DNA of 64,000 bases from Excoecaria cochinchinensis. Taxonomy: Eukaryota; Streptophyta; Magnoliopsida; Malpighiales; Euphorbiaceae. Shown here piece by piece: positions 22,036 through 33,599 of the stretch; the first letter of the stretch is position 1, and each line of letters starts with the position of its first letter. The DNA lies in contig CANTUQ010000009.1 in assembly GCA_947683425.1 (NCBI GenBank), positions 9,501,001 to 9,565,000 of the forward strand. Direction: 5' to 3'. Under the pieces are notes generated by a model, which ran no database searches, had not been told where the DNA came from, and was given only the letters and a program-made list of their open reading frames with translations. A program made the translations under genes and the position numbers.

Positions 22036-23658
22036 CTGCACGGGTAAAAACACCGTGCTAAGCGATAAACGCTTAGTGGGGAAACACACAAGCAGTATGG
22101 ACGGCTATTCACAATAGTCGTCGAGGCATAACACATTCACGATGGTAAATGCAGATAAGCATAGCATGTAAATATACATTCTTGCGTATAAAAGACATAC
22201 TTTCGATAACACATGTTCACATCTATATTCACATTCATAATTACATTAACTAATCATTCATCTCATTATCATTCTCATTCGAATGGCACATTCTTATAAT
22301 CGTATCGTAACATAACAAAACAATGGAACACCTGCTACTTACAAATAGTGGATAACGAGTATACGGACAGTACCTTACGGGTACGAATTGAATACGGACA
22401 GTACCTTACGGGTACGAATCGAAAAACATTTCCTTTTATCAATTACAAAACATTTTACTGAGGGGACCTTAAACAAGATCCAAATACTAAGGGGTTTGCG
22501 AGGAACCAAACGGGGACCTGATCGGGGTCCAAATGAAACTGAGGCTGCAGCTAAAAGACTCTATTAGGCATGCCTAACTATCCACTTACTTGACTCTAGC
22601 AGGTCATACATAAACCAAATCATGTTTCGGAGCGCAACATATAATTCATCATGTATAATTCGCAATATAATAGACATTTAAACACATTCATAGAGCATAC
22701 TGTAAGGGTGAACCATGGAAAAGACATTTGGAATTCATTTTTAGAAGAAAAGGCAAAATTAGAAAGCAAGGCAGGCAAAAGGCACTGTCGCGATCGCGAC
22801 AGAGGCAGACTTACCCCAGCTCGCGAGCTCGAAACTCATCGCGATCTCGCGAGGGAACAAGGACACCTTGCTATCGCCCTCGCGACAGACATCACGCTCG
22901 CGACAGTGGGCTGCCAGCCCAGAACAGATCGGCAGCCGAGCTCCCTGTCACGCTCGCGACTGAGGCTCCGCTACACGGCTCAGCGGAGAGCTCGGATGCT
23001 TGCGAGGGCTGCTTTCACCGGGCTCTGTCGCAACCTCGCGACAATGTCGCGCTCACGATAGAGTCATGAATTCCAGCCCTTATCCAGAAAATCTGCAGAA
23101 AAATCCCTCTTTCACAACACCAACTCACACACATTCAACTCAAACCACTTTTTACCTCAATTTTGGCTCACCAAACACCACGAGCAACACAATATAGCAC
23201 ATTTCAACAATCAATTCCCATCAATCTATCAATTTACACAATAACATACCAAGAATCACAAAATCTGGAAATATGCAGCACAACTCATTCAACTCCACAA
23301 TTACTTCAATAAACCCACACTTATGCATAATCATTTATCACAACTAAAAATCCATAACATGCATACCAATTTAGGTCCATTTACACAACCAAAATTCTAA
23401 AAATTCATGCATATACACATTTGAACATATAAACATAACAATAGCAAAAATTCCCAAACCTTTTCTCCTTAGCTCCAAATCTAATGAGCTCCACTAGTAC
23501 AAGCCTTCTCCTTGCCTTTTGGGTCACGGAGAGGCTCAACTAACCAACAAACCAACAATAACACACAAAATACAAACCCTAGATCAAAACTCCAAATCCA
23601 GAAAATGAAGAAGGAGAAGAAGAACAACAATAACAAGATGGAATTGCAGAAAACTCAC
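22036..23658 (-). other. Putative LTR-internal intron (solo LTR 21631-24176)
   Basis: - strand donor TTTG|GTGAGTTTTC (G at 23658). Acceptor GTTTTTACCCGTGCAG|GTGCGG (ends 22036) next to the stem-loop. 1623 bp. Confidence 0.4.
22786..23062 (-). repeat. TCGCGA-type palindromes in the solo LTR
   Basis: At least five imperfect palindromes such as CTGTCGCGATCGCGACAG, CTCGCGAGCTCG and TGTCGCAACCTCGCGACA. They sit where other LTR families have CACGGTGG-type palindromes. The sequence core differs but size and position match. Confidence 0.75.
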
Positions 23659-24176
23659 CAAATAAATGCAAGATGTGATCAATTCCCACCACCAAGAGCT
23701 TGAATCCAAGCTAGGGCAATCAAAATAGGAAGAGAAGAGGACGAAGAGAGATGAAGAAAAGAGAGAAACGGGATGAAGGGAGCAAATTCTGCTTCCCATT
23801 TCTCTTTCCTCTTATAAATCCCCTCTCTCTCTAAACCCATGCCATGTGTCCCCTTCCTAGTGGTGGATTTTGATCACACACACCCAATAACAATAGTCTA
23901 CAAACACACAAAGCTCTCCCAACTAATAATACCCAATAAATGTGTGAGCACACACACACAAGCACAACCCCACAAACACACCCTAGTATGGTATGCTCAA
24001 GCACACCCAATCGCAACGCAACTAATTCACACCCAACTACCATACATGCACCCTCATACTAACAAAACCCACAAACATGCATTTTTGCCCAAAATGCCCA
24101 TATCACAAGCCAAAACACACACAATGCATGCACACACAGATGGCTCATTCTACTAGGGGGCAAACGGGGTGTGAAA

Positions 24177-24605
24177 AACCCTATGTGGAGTGGTAGCGCC
24201 GCCATTGTACTAACCCTTCTAAGTTGGTGAAGAGGTAGTGCCGTGATTGTGCTAACCCTCCGGGGAGTGGTAGAGCTGCCATCGTGCTAACCCTTCTGAA
24301 GTGGTAGTGTCGTTGTCTTGCTAACCTTCCGTAGAATGGTAATGCTGCCATCGTGCTAACCCTTCTGAGATTTGAAGTGGTAGTGCCGTGATCATGCTAA
24401 CCCTCTATGCAGTGGTAGTGCCGCCATCGTGCTAACCCTTTTGAGTTGGTGAAGTGGTAGTGCCGTGATCGTGCTAACCCTCCAAGGAGTGGTAGTGCCG
24501 CTATCGTGATAACTCTTCTGAAGTGGTAGTGCCGTGGTCGTGCTAACCTTCCGTAGAATGGTAGTGCCGCCATCGTGCTAACCCTTTTGAGTTGGTGAAG
24601 TGGTG
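24177..24605 (-). repeat. Tandem repeat in the Tat 3' UTR, part 2
   Basis: Continuation of the array at 21300-21630 (GGTAGTGCCGCCATCGTGCT units). Together they span about 760 bp without the insert. Confidence 0.9.
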
Positions 24606-26500
24606 TTGTCTGTGAGCCCTTAGATTGATAGTTCTCTGAGAGGTCTTTGGTTGATGCTTGGATTGATACTTGAATTGATGTTTGGATTGATGTCGTTACT
24701 CGCCTTTTGCCGGTGTCCACATCGAATCTCTCTTACTGCAAAATTGAAAAACCAAATATACCGGAAAAATAGTGAGCATGCACGTGAAATGCATGAGTTA
24801 TGCAGAAATGCAGGATAAGAATTCAACTTAAAGGACTTGGAGATGACATTCGGGCTAGCCACAACTTGCGATAGGATCAATGCCTTTCAAAGCTAATTTT
24901 GAATTTCATGTCTTTGGAATTGTGAGGTTCTCACTGATACCTGTAGTCATTTTTTTTGAAGGTAGTGCATCCCTTGTGGATTTTCACACTAGCTTTTCTT
25001 AGTGGGAATTGCGTCCTTTGCGGATTTTCACATAACCCTGTGCCTTATTTTTGCCTGGAATGGACCCAAACCAATCCAGTGGCTTTTTCTTTCTTTTTTT
25101 TTTTAATGATACACTGCCTATTTCCAGGTTTTCACCTATCCTTTTGCCTAACTTTTTCTTAGAGCGCTAATTACGATTTTTACTCTAACGGCTTTTTTTT
25201 TTTTTTTTTGCAGAGAGGTTAAAGCTGTTGCCAAAAATCTTTCAGGCGTCTTAGATCATGGTTGTATGAGCTTGATTGATTTCACAAATGATAGCAGGAT
25301 AAGTAGTTGACTAAAGCACCCGAGTGGTGAAAGGAGTGGAGGGTAGACAGTAGATGACTTTGATCACACAAAGTGAACTGCTCTGATCACACCAACATGT
25401 CATTGCATAAGTGCATGTGTTTCAATTTGATTTCATTAAACATGATCATTGTTTGGCATTAATCTCAAAAAAATACAGGACCTCATCTAATCTCGGGATA
25501 GATTTTGGAAGCATCAAACTCCTGTTATCAACTCTCCCTCTCGAGTTTTTACGATTGAAAATTTTCTCTCTATCCTTAATTTAATTTTTTTCTAAAGCAA
25601 ATTCTAGATGCAACATTGGGGACGAGACTCAACTCAAATGCATAAATGCACTTGTGGCTTCCCGCTTGAAGCTCAAGAAACACTATATGCCTCTTCCTAC
25701 GTACCGAACCTTATTGGATGGTCATCTCTGTTAATTGGATAAGACTAAACCAAGAATTAAAAGGTCTTACTTCGGTTGTAACGTTAGGCTTAGGTAGATA
25801 GCTATCAAAGGAGGATCAGGTTGCTAGAAAAAAATGGCCACTCAACTCAATGGCGTACTATAAAGGCATTCTCGGACTTGGATTTGATAATATATTTTTT
25901 TTTGTTCCTCAAGCTCAGAATCACAATTAAGTTAAAGTGATTGCCACAGAAACTCATTAAAGGGTTTACTATCTTGAGCTCTACCTCTTTTTCTTTCTTT
26001 TTTTTTTCTTTTTTTCTATATTTTCCTTTTTTTTTCAATTTTCTCCTATCTTTTTTTTCTTTTTCTTTTCATTGCTTTTACCTCATATAAATTTTTTTCG
26101 CTTTTTTGTTTTTTTGCGAGCTCATGTCTTTTGTGCATGACTAAAACCCTCCTCCCGAAGTGTAAACTCATCCTTATCAGGAAAATTTTTGATAACCCAA
26201 AGAATTGTTAAAACGTACATCCATTCTTACTAGAGCGGCCATTTTTCTAAGGGGAGGAAAAAATTATTTTAGGTGAAGGGGTAGTTTTAACATGTGTAAC
26301 AACAAAATTGGCACGCATTTAGCATACCTCCATAAAGGCTCAAGGGGCTAGCAAGCGATTGTAAAATAAAGGTAGAAAATAGTCATTTAGAGAGCTATAC
26401 AAAGAAGAGCTACCTAAATCATTTTCTAGGTTCCGTCTTATCTAGGGATCGCTTTGACAGGTAATCTAAAAGGTTCTAGTCCTCTTAGTGAGTTTTCATC
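24606..26500 (-). other. Tat 3' UTR with intron remnant, no gene
   Basis: Two stretches match the second Tat copy near 49000-51000. 24940-25100 (GGTAGTGcATCCC, TTTTCACACTAGC, CAATCCAGTGGC) resembles the intron of the extra ORF at 49344-49669. 25430-25560 resembles 50330-50475. No exon of the extra ORF is recognised. 25985-26110 is T/C-rich low complexity. Confidence 0.6.
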
Positions 26501-26507
26501 CAATCCC

Positions 26508-26720
26508 CTAATTGCATCTAGTTTTTTTTCTATTCTTATTTTCAGATCTCAAAATTTTCCTCTCTTCAGGAGTTATATTAGATGCTATCAAGATCTTCTT
26601 TGGGTTTTCTAAAGTTCCAAGATTAAATGCAATAGTATTAAATGAATTACTATCAGAAAATGAATACATTGTGATCATGAGAAATGAAATCATTAGAGAC
26701 ACTATACAAATACGCAAGAT
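26508..26720 (-). pseudogene. Short pol remnant (protease-RT linker)
   Basis: In the same frame as gag. LGTLENPKKILIASNITPEE resembles the LGTPENPRPIF-type stretch that precedes RT in Tat/Ogre polyproteins. It degenerates at once, with no RT motifs after it. This suggests that most of pol was deleted rather than never present. Confidence 0.45.
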
Positions 26721-26822
26721 TGTTCATTTTATTGAAACTAGCAACACTACAAATATTGTCATAGAAAGTGTTCTTGGAATAAAAAACAATTAAAAACATC
26801 TCATCTTCTCCTCCGATCACAT

Positions 26823-28352
26823 TCATAGTGGGGGAATTGCATTATAGCCTGCCCTCTTCTTCTTGTCTCTTTTCTTAGGGTCCGTGACCTCCTTAGAACC
26901 AATAAGATCCTGAATTTTGTTCCTCAGAGTCCGACAATAATCTGTTAGATGCCCGGTGTGCTGATGGTAAGTGCAGTATTGATCCTCTCTATGCCTCGGC
27001 TTTTCTTGATTCATGGCTGGTCTGGGTGGCAATGATCTCAGCTTGCCTTCCTTCGTCAATTTCTCCAACACCCAAGACAGAGAGCTACCCAAATTGGAGT
27101 AGTACCTCTAAACTTGTCCAACCTCAGTGGCTGAAACCTCGGCCGTCTTACCACTTCTGTTACTGCTGCTTCCTGCACCGCCTGGTTTGTACCCTAAATG
27201 GTTGCCATAACCTTTCCTAGCAAAGTTATTTTGGCTTGCTTTCTTCGCCAGGTAAGCACCCTCAGCTTCTACAGCAATGTCCTTAAGGGACTCCCAGTCT
27301 CTGAGCCCCTTAAAGCTGAGTAGGTCCCTCAAGTAAGGGCAAGAGTTCCTGATAAATAGCCTGATTTAGTCCGCAGTGTCAGGCTTTCTCTTCATCTCCA
27401 TGACCTTGTTTCTCCACCTTGTAAGGTATTCATGGAATGACTCATCATTCTTCTTCTGTAAAAGCTCGAGGTCCTTTAAGGTGACCTTCATTCTGGTGCT
27501 GCAGTCATACTGCTTCATAAACTCTTCAGTCAAAAGGTCCCAATCCTCCTTGGACCTCTTGTCTAACCCATGGCACCAGTCCATAGCCAGACCCACCAGA
27601 CTAAGGCAGAAATACTCCACATTCTGTTTCTTGGTCAACCCTGTGCCTTTCATCACCAGGGTATACTGCTTAATGTGTGCATATGGGTCCGAAGTACCAT
27701 CAAACTTCGGCAGCTCTGGCATTTTAAACCTTTGGGGCAATAGCTATTCATCCCCTAAATCTCTATCTTCAGGGTTGATCCCTTTTCCGACTGATAACAT
27801 GCGGGTGATTGCTTCCATCTGTTGCCTCAACCCTCTCATCGCCTCATCTTCTGCCCTGGGTCCTCTAGCCCCCACAAATTGAGGTGCTACTGCCTCTTCA
27901 TTTCCCTCCTCTATCACAAAATCTTCCTCAGGATTAGGGATTATTGCCCTTTTTGGCTCAGCAGGCACAACAGCTATATGTTCATTAACAATCTGGCGAG
28001 GAGCATTAATTATAACAGGGGCCTCTCTGCCAGCAGGTAGTTCAACTTGCCCCCCAGCATGAACCATTGGGGGCTATGGAGCAATGGGTTGATGTGGAGC
28101 AGGTGGTGGTTGTGGAACAGGAGGATAAGTAATCCTATCAGCCATAGCTCCCATCATTTCCAACATTTTTCGCTCAAAATCCTCTAGCCTCCTAGCAAGG
28201 TCTTGAGTTGTTAAGGCTCCGATCTTTTCTGCCATTTGTGATTCTATGGATGACTCTCTGGTCGTTGAGGATGGCTCAGAATTCCAATCAGACACTAATT
28301 CTGTCAATCCAAGAGGCAGATCTATCCTCACCTGTCGACCGTCAGAGCCCAT
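26823..28352 (-). pseudogene. gag: Tat-type gag with in-frame stops
   Basis: One frame of about 510 codons starting MGSDGRQVRIDLPLG, with stops at 28074-28076 (TAG), 27744-27746 (TAG), 27366-27368 (TAA) and 27108-27110 (TAG), ending at 26823-26825 (TGA). Order: N-terminal region with helical ALTTQDLARRLEDFERKML and a Pro-rich PPVPQPPPAP; acidic linker; capsid core (retrotrans_gag type) with PELPKFDGTSDPYAHIKQY, AMDWCHGLDKRS and ESFHEYLTRWRNKVMEM; then a nucleocapsid knuckle CTYHQHTGHLTDYC (C-x2-H-x4-H-x4-C, the histidine variant common in Tat/Ogre gag). No frameshifts seen. Confidence 0.88.
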
Positions 28353-29139
28353 AGTCCACTTCAGTGAATCTGTGATGGCTAAAAGATTGAACTGTTAAGA
28401 TGATGCATGAATGATACATACAATGCATGATCGTGTTGATACAGCATGGACAATCACATTCAAACAAGTAGATCCTTCCAACCTTATTACTCCCACACAC
28501 GAGGTAGTGTATTCTCTTTCCTAGGTGGGCTTGACCCATGGGTCAGCAGGGAACCCGATGAATGTGCACGGTGCACGGTGAAAAATCGACAACGTAACAT
28601 CTCTTGCCTATTATACATACGTATGGGTGTTTGGCCATTATGTATTTAAATAATTCAACTAAATTAAGATGGGCCCACCGGGGCATAAAAGCCTTTGATG
28701 AAAACCATTTAATTTGGTTGATTTTGTTCAATATATAATGGCCTACATAGCAAGCATTGTATTAAGGAGCATATCACCTAGGGGAAGTATCTATTGCCAT
28801 TACATGAGCTTTGGTCAAGGGTGATGATACTTTCAGGCTACCCAAGCATGGTCCCTGCCAACAGGTCTAGCTCATCATGAGCATAACGACCGATTGGGTC
28901 TCCATTTGATATACCATAAGGTACGAGGCTTGGGCTGGCGATTATCCCTAACACTTCCCCACATTGAGTGAACGTAAGGTCGTGCTTTGGGAACGCACCG
29001 GGGTTAAAAATAGGGACCAAACTAGCATAGTTCTGAGGCTCTAATGAAATGCAATGCAATTTCGAAAAGGGATAAAATTTTTAAATTAAAATTCAATTAT
29101 AAATTTCAATGAAGGTACTTTCGAATCGAAGTCTCTTAT
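28353..29139 (-). other. Untranslated leader of the Tat element
   Basis: Runs from primer site to gag start. Clear homologue of 62792-63700 in the + strand Tat element (for example the GGAGACCCGATTGGTCAT region), so it is conserved between copies. Likely holds dimerisation/packaging structure (inference). Confidence 0.75.
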
Positions 29140-29158
29140 GTCCCTAGTGGAGTCGCCA
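29140..29158 (-). other. Candidate primer binding site of the Tat element
   Basis: On the - strand TGGCGACTCCACTAGGGAC, one base after the LTR end. It starts with TGG, as needed to pair with a tRNA CCA end. Variants occur at 39975-39993 and 62773-62791. Not the usual tRNA-iMet site; tRNA identity not determined. Confidence 0.7.
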
Positions 29159-30493
29159 CTGTGACGCGCGCCGAACCCCGGGTCGCCCCAAACGCCCGCC
29201 CTTAGGGCTTTCGGGATGAGGTTCATGAAAACTTGTAAGAAATTACAAGTGCGTCTGTTTTGGGCAACAAGGAGGTTTCATGGAGTCGCTACCCAATAAA
29301 ATATTGGAAAAGTTCGTCTAGCTTCAGTGAGCCTAAGACAACACAGCTATGTCTCTCATAGGCAAGCCGGAGGTGTCCTAGAGATTTCCATCCTAATAGT
29401 AGGATGGCCCTCTCGCCTCGCTCTTGGGAAAATCAGAGGTGTCTTGGAAAACCCACCCTAATAAAATATTAGGATGGTCATCTCGCCTCGTAGCGCCTAG
29501 GACTGTGCAAGTTAAAGCCTTTGTATGGGAGACAAGAGGTGTCTTGGAAGTCCCATTCCAATGGAACATTGAAATGGTCCTCTCGCCTCGTTGAGCCCAA
29601 AGACCAAAGATGGTTCGGGACTTCTCATTTATTCATACCTTGGTTAAGTTACAATTGAGTTTTGAATTTAAAATTTCATCCCTTTTCTCATATGTTTTGA
29701 TGCAATAATTAGAGCGCAAGTTGGTCATTCGAGAAAAGCAGTAAATGAAAGCATAATTAAAATAAAGTACATAAAAATAAATTACAACAAAACTAGGGGC
29801 GGAATACAACCCCCATTGTAAAATAAATGTAAATCATGCATAAAGCGGGTTATTTATTTAAGGATGAGCACATTGGTCCTCTCATGCATAGTTAAAGAAA
29901 TAAATTTTGAAGTGATAATTTATGTGGATGAAAAACTAGGACATTGGTCCCATTTTGTTAGAAAAAATTCCAATTTATTAATATAAAACTTTATGCGAAT
30001 TTTTAATTAACGTGCATGAAAATAAACTAACTTATTACAAATTACATATTAAATAATAAAAGCAAATAAAATTGAAATTAAAATAATACTAAAAGCTAAA
30101 AATGCTAAAAAAAATATACCACAAAAATGATGCTTCCAAACTTCCATGGGCTCCCACTTGGCATTGGAAAACTCACACATAAAAAAAATGATGTTGAAAG
30201 AAAAACACAAATAAAGATAATGTTAGTAATAAAAAATGAATTAAACATGTAACATGTAAAAATGAATTAAAATAAATAAAGTACATCTTGCATGACAAAT
30301 TAATTAGATAGCATAATAAAAAATATAACTTAACACATGAACAATTCAACATGCATAAATAATAAAAGATAAAAACAATAATAAAACTCAACATGCATGA
30401 AAACATGAAAATAATGATGATGATGGCAACAATAATAAATTATAATAATAAACAAAACTAATAAAAATAATAATAATAATAATAGTAATGATA

Positions 30494-30495
<2 letters not shown>

Positions 30496-30530
<35 letters not shown>

Positions 30531-30646
30531 TTAATAATATTAATAATAATAACAACAACGCTAATCACAATAATAATAAAAAATAATAATAATAATAATG
30601 ATGATAATAATGACAAATAATATCAAAAAATAAATTAAATATGCAA

Positions 30647-30738
<92 letters not shown>
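30496..30738. repeat. (TAA)n microsatellites in the 5' Tat LTR
   Basis: Runs at 30496-30531 and 30647-30738. Longer second run than in the partner LTR. Confidence 0.95.
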
Positions 30739-30739
<1 letters not shown>

Positions 30740-31408
30740 GCATCAAAGAATATGAATAATCAAATTAAATATGCAAGTAATAATAATAATAAGACAATCA
30801 TGCTAACACATGTTAAATAATAATATATGAACAAAAATAATGACAATAATATGAACATGAACAATTAAATAAGAAATAAGAAATAATAACATGAACAATT
30901 AAATAAAAGATTAAGAAATAATAATATGAACATTTACATAGGAAATAAGAAATAATAATATAAACAATTAAATAGGAAATAAGAAATAATAGATCTATGA
31001 GAATTTACATGCTAGCTAACAAATTGTAAACAAAAATAAATTGAAAATTAAATTAAAAGTTGAGCCAAGAATGTTTACCCTCAAAATTGGATGTGATGAA
31101 TGAAGTTGGATGATAATTCCTTGCTTTGATTTAATAAAAATAAAATGTGATGAAATTTTATCCCAAGAACAAATAATTGATTTATTTGTCTTAAGGAAAA
31201 AATTGTAACAAAGAAGTAAAAAAAAATTCACAAGAACAAATAATTTATTTATTTGTCTCAAGAATTAAATTAAAAAAAAAATCAAATTAGAACACTTGAA
31301 GAATTTTCCTTGAAGAAGAAAAAAAATAAGAAGAAGAAGAAGAAGAAGAAGAGAGAAAACAATATTTTTCTTAAGAAAAATCCCCCCAAAATCTTCTCCA
31401 AAAAACCC

Positions 31409-31416
31409 ATTTTATA
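31409..31416 (-). promoter_or_regulatory. TATA box of the Tat LTR
   Basis: TATAAAAT on the - strand, about 740 bp into the LTR; the partner LTR has the same at 20597-20604. Followed by a purine-rich (GAA)n leader region. Confidence 0.55.
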
Positions 31417-32152
31417 CTTCAAAAATAAACCAAATTTAATGAAGAAAATCAGATTTTTATTAAATTGAATTAAATCAATTTAATTCCAATAATCATCAAA
31501 AAAAACTCATGAATTTGAAGGTTTTGAAAAATAAAATGTTTCAAGATTAAATTCTATGAAAAAAAGTGAAGAAAAACCAATTTTTGTGGCCAAAAAACGA
31601 AAAAAATCAAAAACGGGCGAAATGGGACCAAATTTAATGAAGAAAATTAGATTTTTATTAAATTAAATTAAATCAATTTAATTCCAATAATCATAAAAAA
31701 AAACTCATGAATTTGAAGGGTTTGAAAAATAAAAGGTTTTAGGATTAAATTCTATGAAAAAAGTGAAGAAAAAACAATTTTTGGGGCAAAAAAACGGAAA
31801 AAATAAAAAACGGACGAAATGGGGAGTCAGGAGGCGAGCGACGCCCATCGCCCGCACGCAGCATCGCGCTGCGCTGCGCGCGCCCAACGGCTTCCGCACC
31901 CCGACATTTGCCGAAATTTTTTTTTTTTAAATTTTCTAAAAAACTATAATTTCAAAACATAACTTTTTTGTCCCAAAATAATTTTTAAAACACCTAAAAT
32001 ATTTTTTTAAAATACATTTTTATTTATTTCTAATAAATCAATTTGGCAAGGAAATCATCACTTTCAACTTTAATTTTTGCCTATAAATCGGCACACTTAA
32101 TTTTATCATTGGGTAATCCTGATCTAGGCTGCCTCGGGACCCGGTGTCTACA

Positions 32153-32960
32153 CTTTCTCTTCTGTATCTCGTACCAATTCTGTGCTCACCCAATTCTGTC
32201 CAACAAATCGGCGTACGACACTTCCTTCGATATAAGACTTCATATAGCACCATGCCAACACTTGTCTGATAACTGTTGTTATAAGCAAATTCCATGAGTG
32301 AAAAATACTTATCCCAACTCTTCGAGAAGTCCAGAACACATGCTCGTATTAAATCTTTCAATACTTGAATAACCCTTTCCGATTGTCCATCGGTCTGAGG
32401 ATGAAATGCAGTACTGAAATTCAACTTCGTACCCAATGCAGCCTGTAAACTCTTCCAAAACTTGGAAGTGAATCTTGGATCTCTATCCGAGACTATCGAT
32501 AGGGGTACACCATGCAGTCGAACAATCTCCTTCACATATAATTTAGCTAACCGATCCATTGAATAATCCATTTGAATCGATATAAAGTGAGCTGACTTAG
32601 AAAATCTATCCACTATTACCCATACCGCATCCTGTTGCCTTGAAGTCAGAGGCAGTCCAAAAACAAAATCCATGGTAATATTGTCCCATTTCCATTGTGG
32701 AATGGAAAGGGGATTCAATAACCCATGTGGAACTTGATGTTCTGCCTTCACTTGCTGACATATTAAACATTCAGACACATAGTCTACAATGTCCTTCTTC
32801 ATACCTGGCCACCAATATAATTACTTCAAATCCTGATACATTTTGTTCCTGCCTGGATGAATAATAAAAACAGTATTATGGGCCTCATACATCAATCTCT
32901 TATTCAACTCTTTCTCACTCGCAACACATACTCGATTCTTATAAAGCAATACTCCATCTT
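32153..32960 (-). pseudogene. Chromovirus integrase, core and zinc-binding part
   Basis: Frame 32038-32802 reads from MKKDIVDYVSECLICQQVKA (second half of the HHCC zinc finger) through the catalytic core. The D,D35E triad is visible: D45 in ITMDFVFGL, D106 in SIVSDRDPRF and E142 in TDGQSERVIQ, with 35 residues between the last two. An earlier in-frame stop (near 32819) cuts off DLK*LYWWPG. Past 32200 a frameshift moves the reading to STELVRDTEEKV, which ends at the CTTTC insertion site. The C-terminal part is at 8635-9193. Relative to the RT frame a frameshift lies between 32802 and 32964. Confidence 0.92.
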
Positions 32961-32963
32961 CAT

Positions 32964-33599
32964 TCATTGAATAGTCAGTCCACTTTTAATTAACTGCAGA
33001 GTTTGTTTCAATTTAGAGTCACTCCTTTGTGCAGCTATCAATTCATCCTTTAAAACTGGTCTTGCCTTCAACTGAGGTAGCAATGCTTCGTCTGCAGTAA
33101 ACCTCCACTTTACTTGCTTTAACTGTAAAGCCGAGACAGACTTCCTGCTCAGTGCATCTGTCACAACGTTAGCTTTACCTTGGTGGTAGTCCACAATGCA
33201 ATCATAGTCTTTAAACAGCTCCAGCCATCTACACTGTCTCCAGTTCAATTCTTTCTGAGTTAACAAATATTTCAAACTCTTGTGATCAGTGTAAATTTTA
33301 CACTTCTCACCATACAAGTAATGTCTCCAAATCTTTAAAATGAACACTACTGCTGCCAATTCCAGATCATACGTTGAGTAATTATGCTCATGCGGTTTCA
33401 GTTTCCTGGAAGCATATGTTACTACCTTCCCATCTTGCATTAATACACACCCAAAACCTATTCCTGAAGCATCACTATACAAAACATATTCTCTGCTAGA
33501 GATAGGCTGTGTGAGGGCCGGTGCTTCCATTAACATCCTCTTCATCAGCTGATCAAAGCTCACTTGACACTTTTCTAACCATTCAAATTTAACTCCTTT
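32964..33599 (-). pseudogene. Chromovirus RNase H
   Basis: Frame 32964-33563 continues the RT frame after a TAA (33600-33602). Catalytic residues visible: D31 in LYSDASGIG, E67 in TYDLELAAV, D92 in IYTDHKSLKY and D135 in VVTDALSRK. It ends at a stop (32964-32966) before the integrase zinc finger. Confidence 0.92.

Larger units (their letters stand above)
21631..24176 (-). mobile_element. Solo LTR, chromovirus-type, - orientation
   Basis: Flanked by AACCC (21626-21630 and 24177-24181) in the middle of the tandem repeat, which reads through when the insert is removed. Ends are TATAACACCCC and GGGGTGTGAAA, slightly mutated from TGTAACACC / TGTTACA. It carries the GCATGCCTAACTATCCAC palindrome (22557-22585), the stem-loop (22053-22085), TCGCGA-type palindromes (22786-23062) and splice sites. 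No PBS, PPT or internal sequence. Confidence 0.85.
9194..32152 (-). mobile_element. Tat-type element, gag only, with two nested insertions
   Basis: Bounded by a perfect 5-bp TSD (CTTTC). On the - strand: 5' LTR (29160-32152), primer site (29140-29158), leader, gag with stops (26823-28352), a scrap of pol (26508-26720), 3' UTR with intron remnant (24606-26500), about 40-bp tandem repeats (21300-21630 and 24177-24605), PPT (21146-21164) and 3' LTR (18752-21145 plus 9194-9607). Protease, RT, RNase H and integrase are absent, so the element was non-autonomous or lost pol by deletion. Interrupted at 9608-18746 and 21631-24176. Confidence 0.9.
29160..32152 (-). repeat. 5' LTR of the Tat element (2993 bp)
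   Basis: On the - strand starts TGTAGACACCGGGTCCCGAG and ends GGCGCGCGTCACA. TATA box at 31409-31416, donor-like AGGGTAAACATTC (GTAAAC at 31073-31078), (TAA)n runs, and an internal duplication of about 180 bp (31428-31560 resembles 31624-31750). That duplication is absent from the 3' LTR, which accounts for much of the length difference. Confidence 0.92.

Noticed and set aside
22651..23069. Two overlapping Arg-rich ORFs
   Set aside because: They lie across the TCGCGA palindromes of the solo LTR; composition reflects the repeats.
26512..26793. 93-codon + strand ORF opposite the pol remnant
   Set aside because: Overlaps the - strand frame that matches the Tat protease-RT linker; no recognisable domain.
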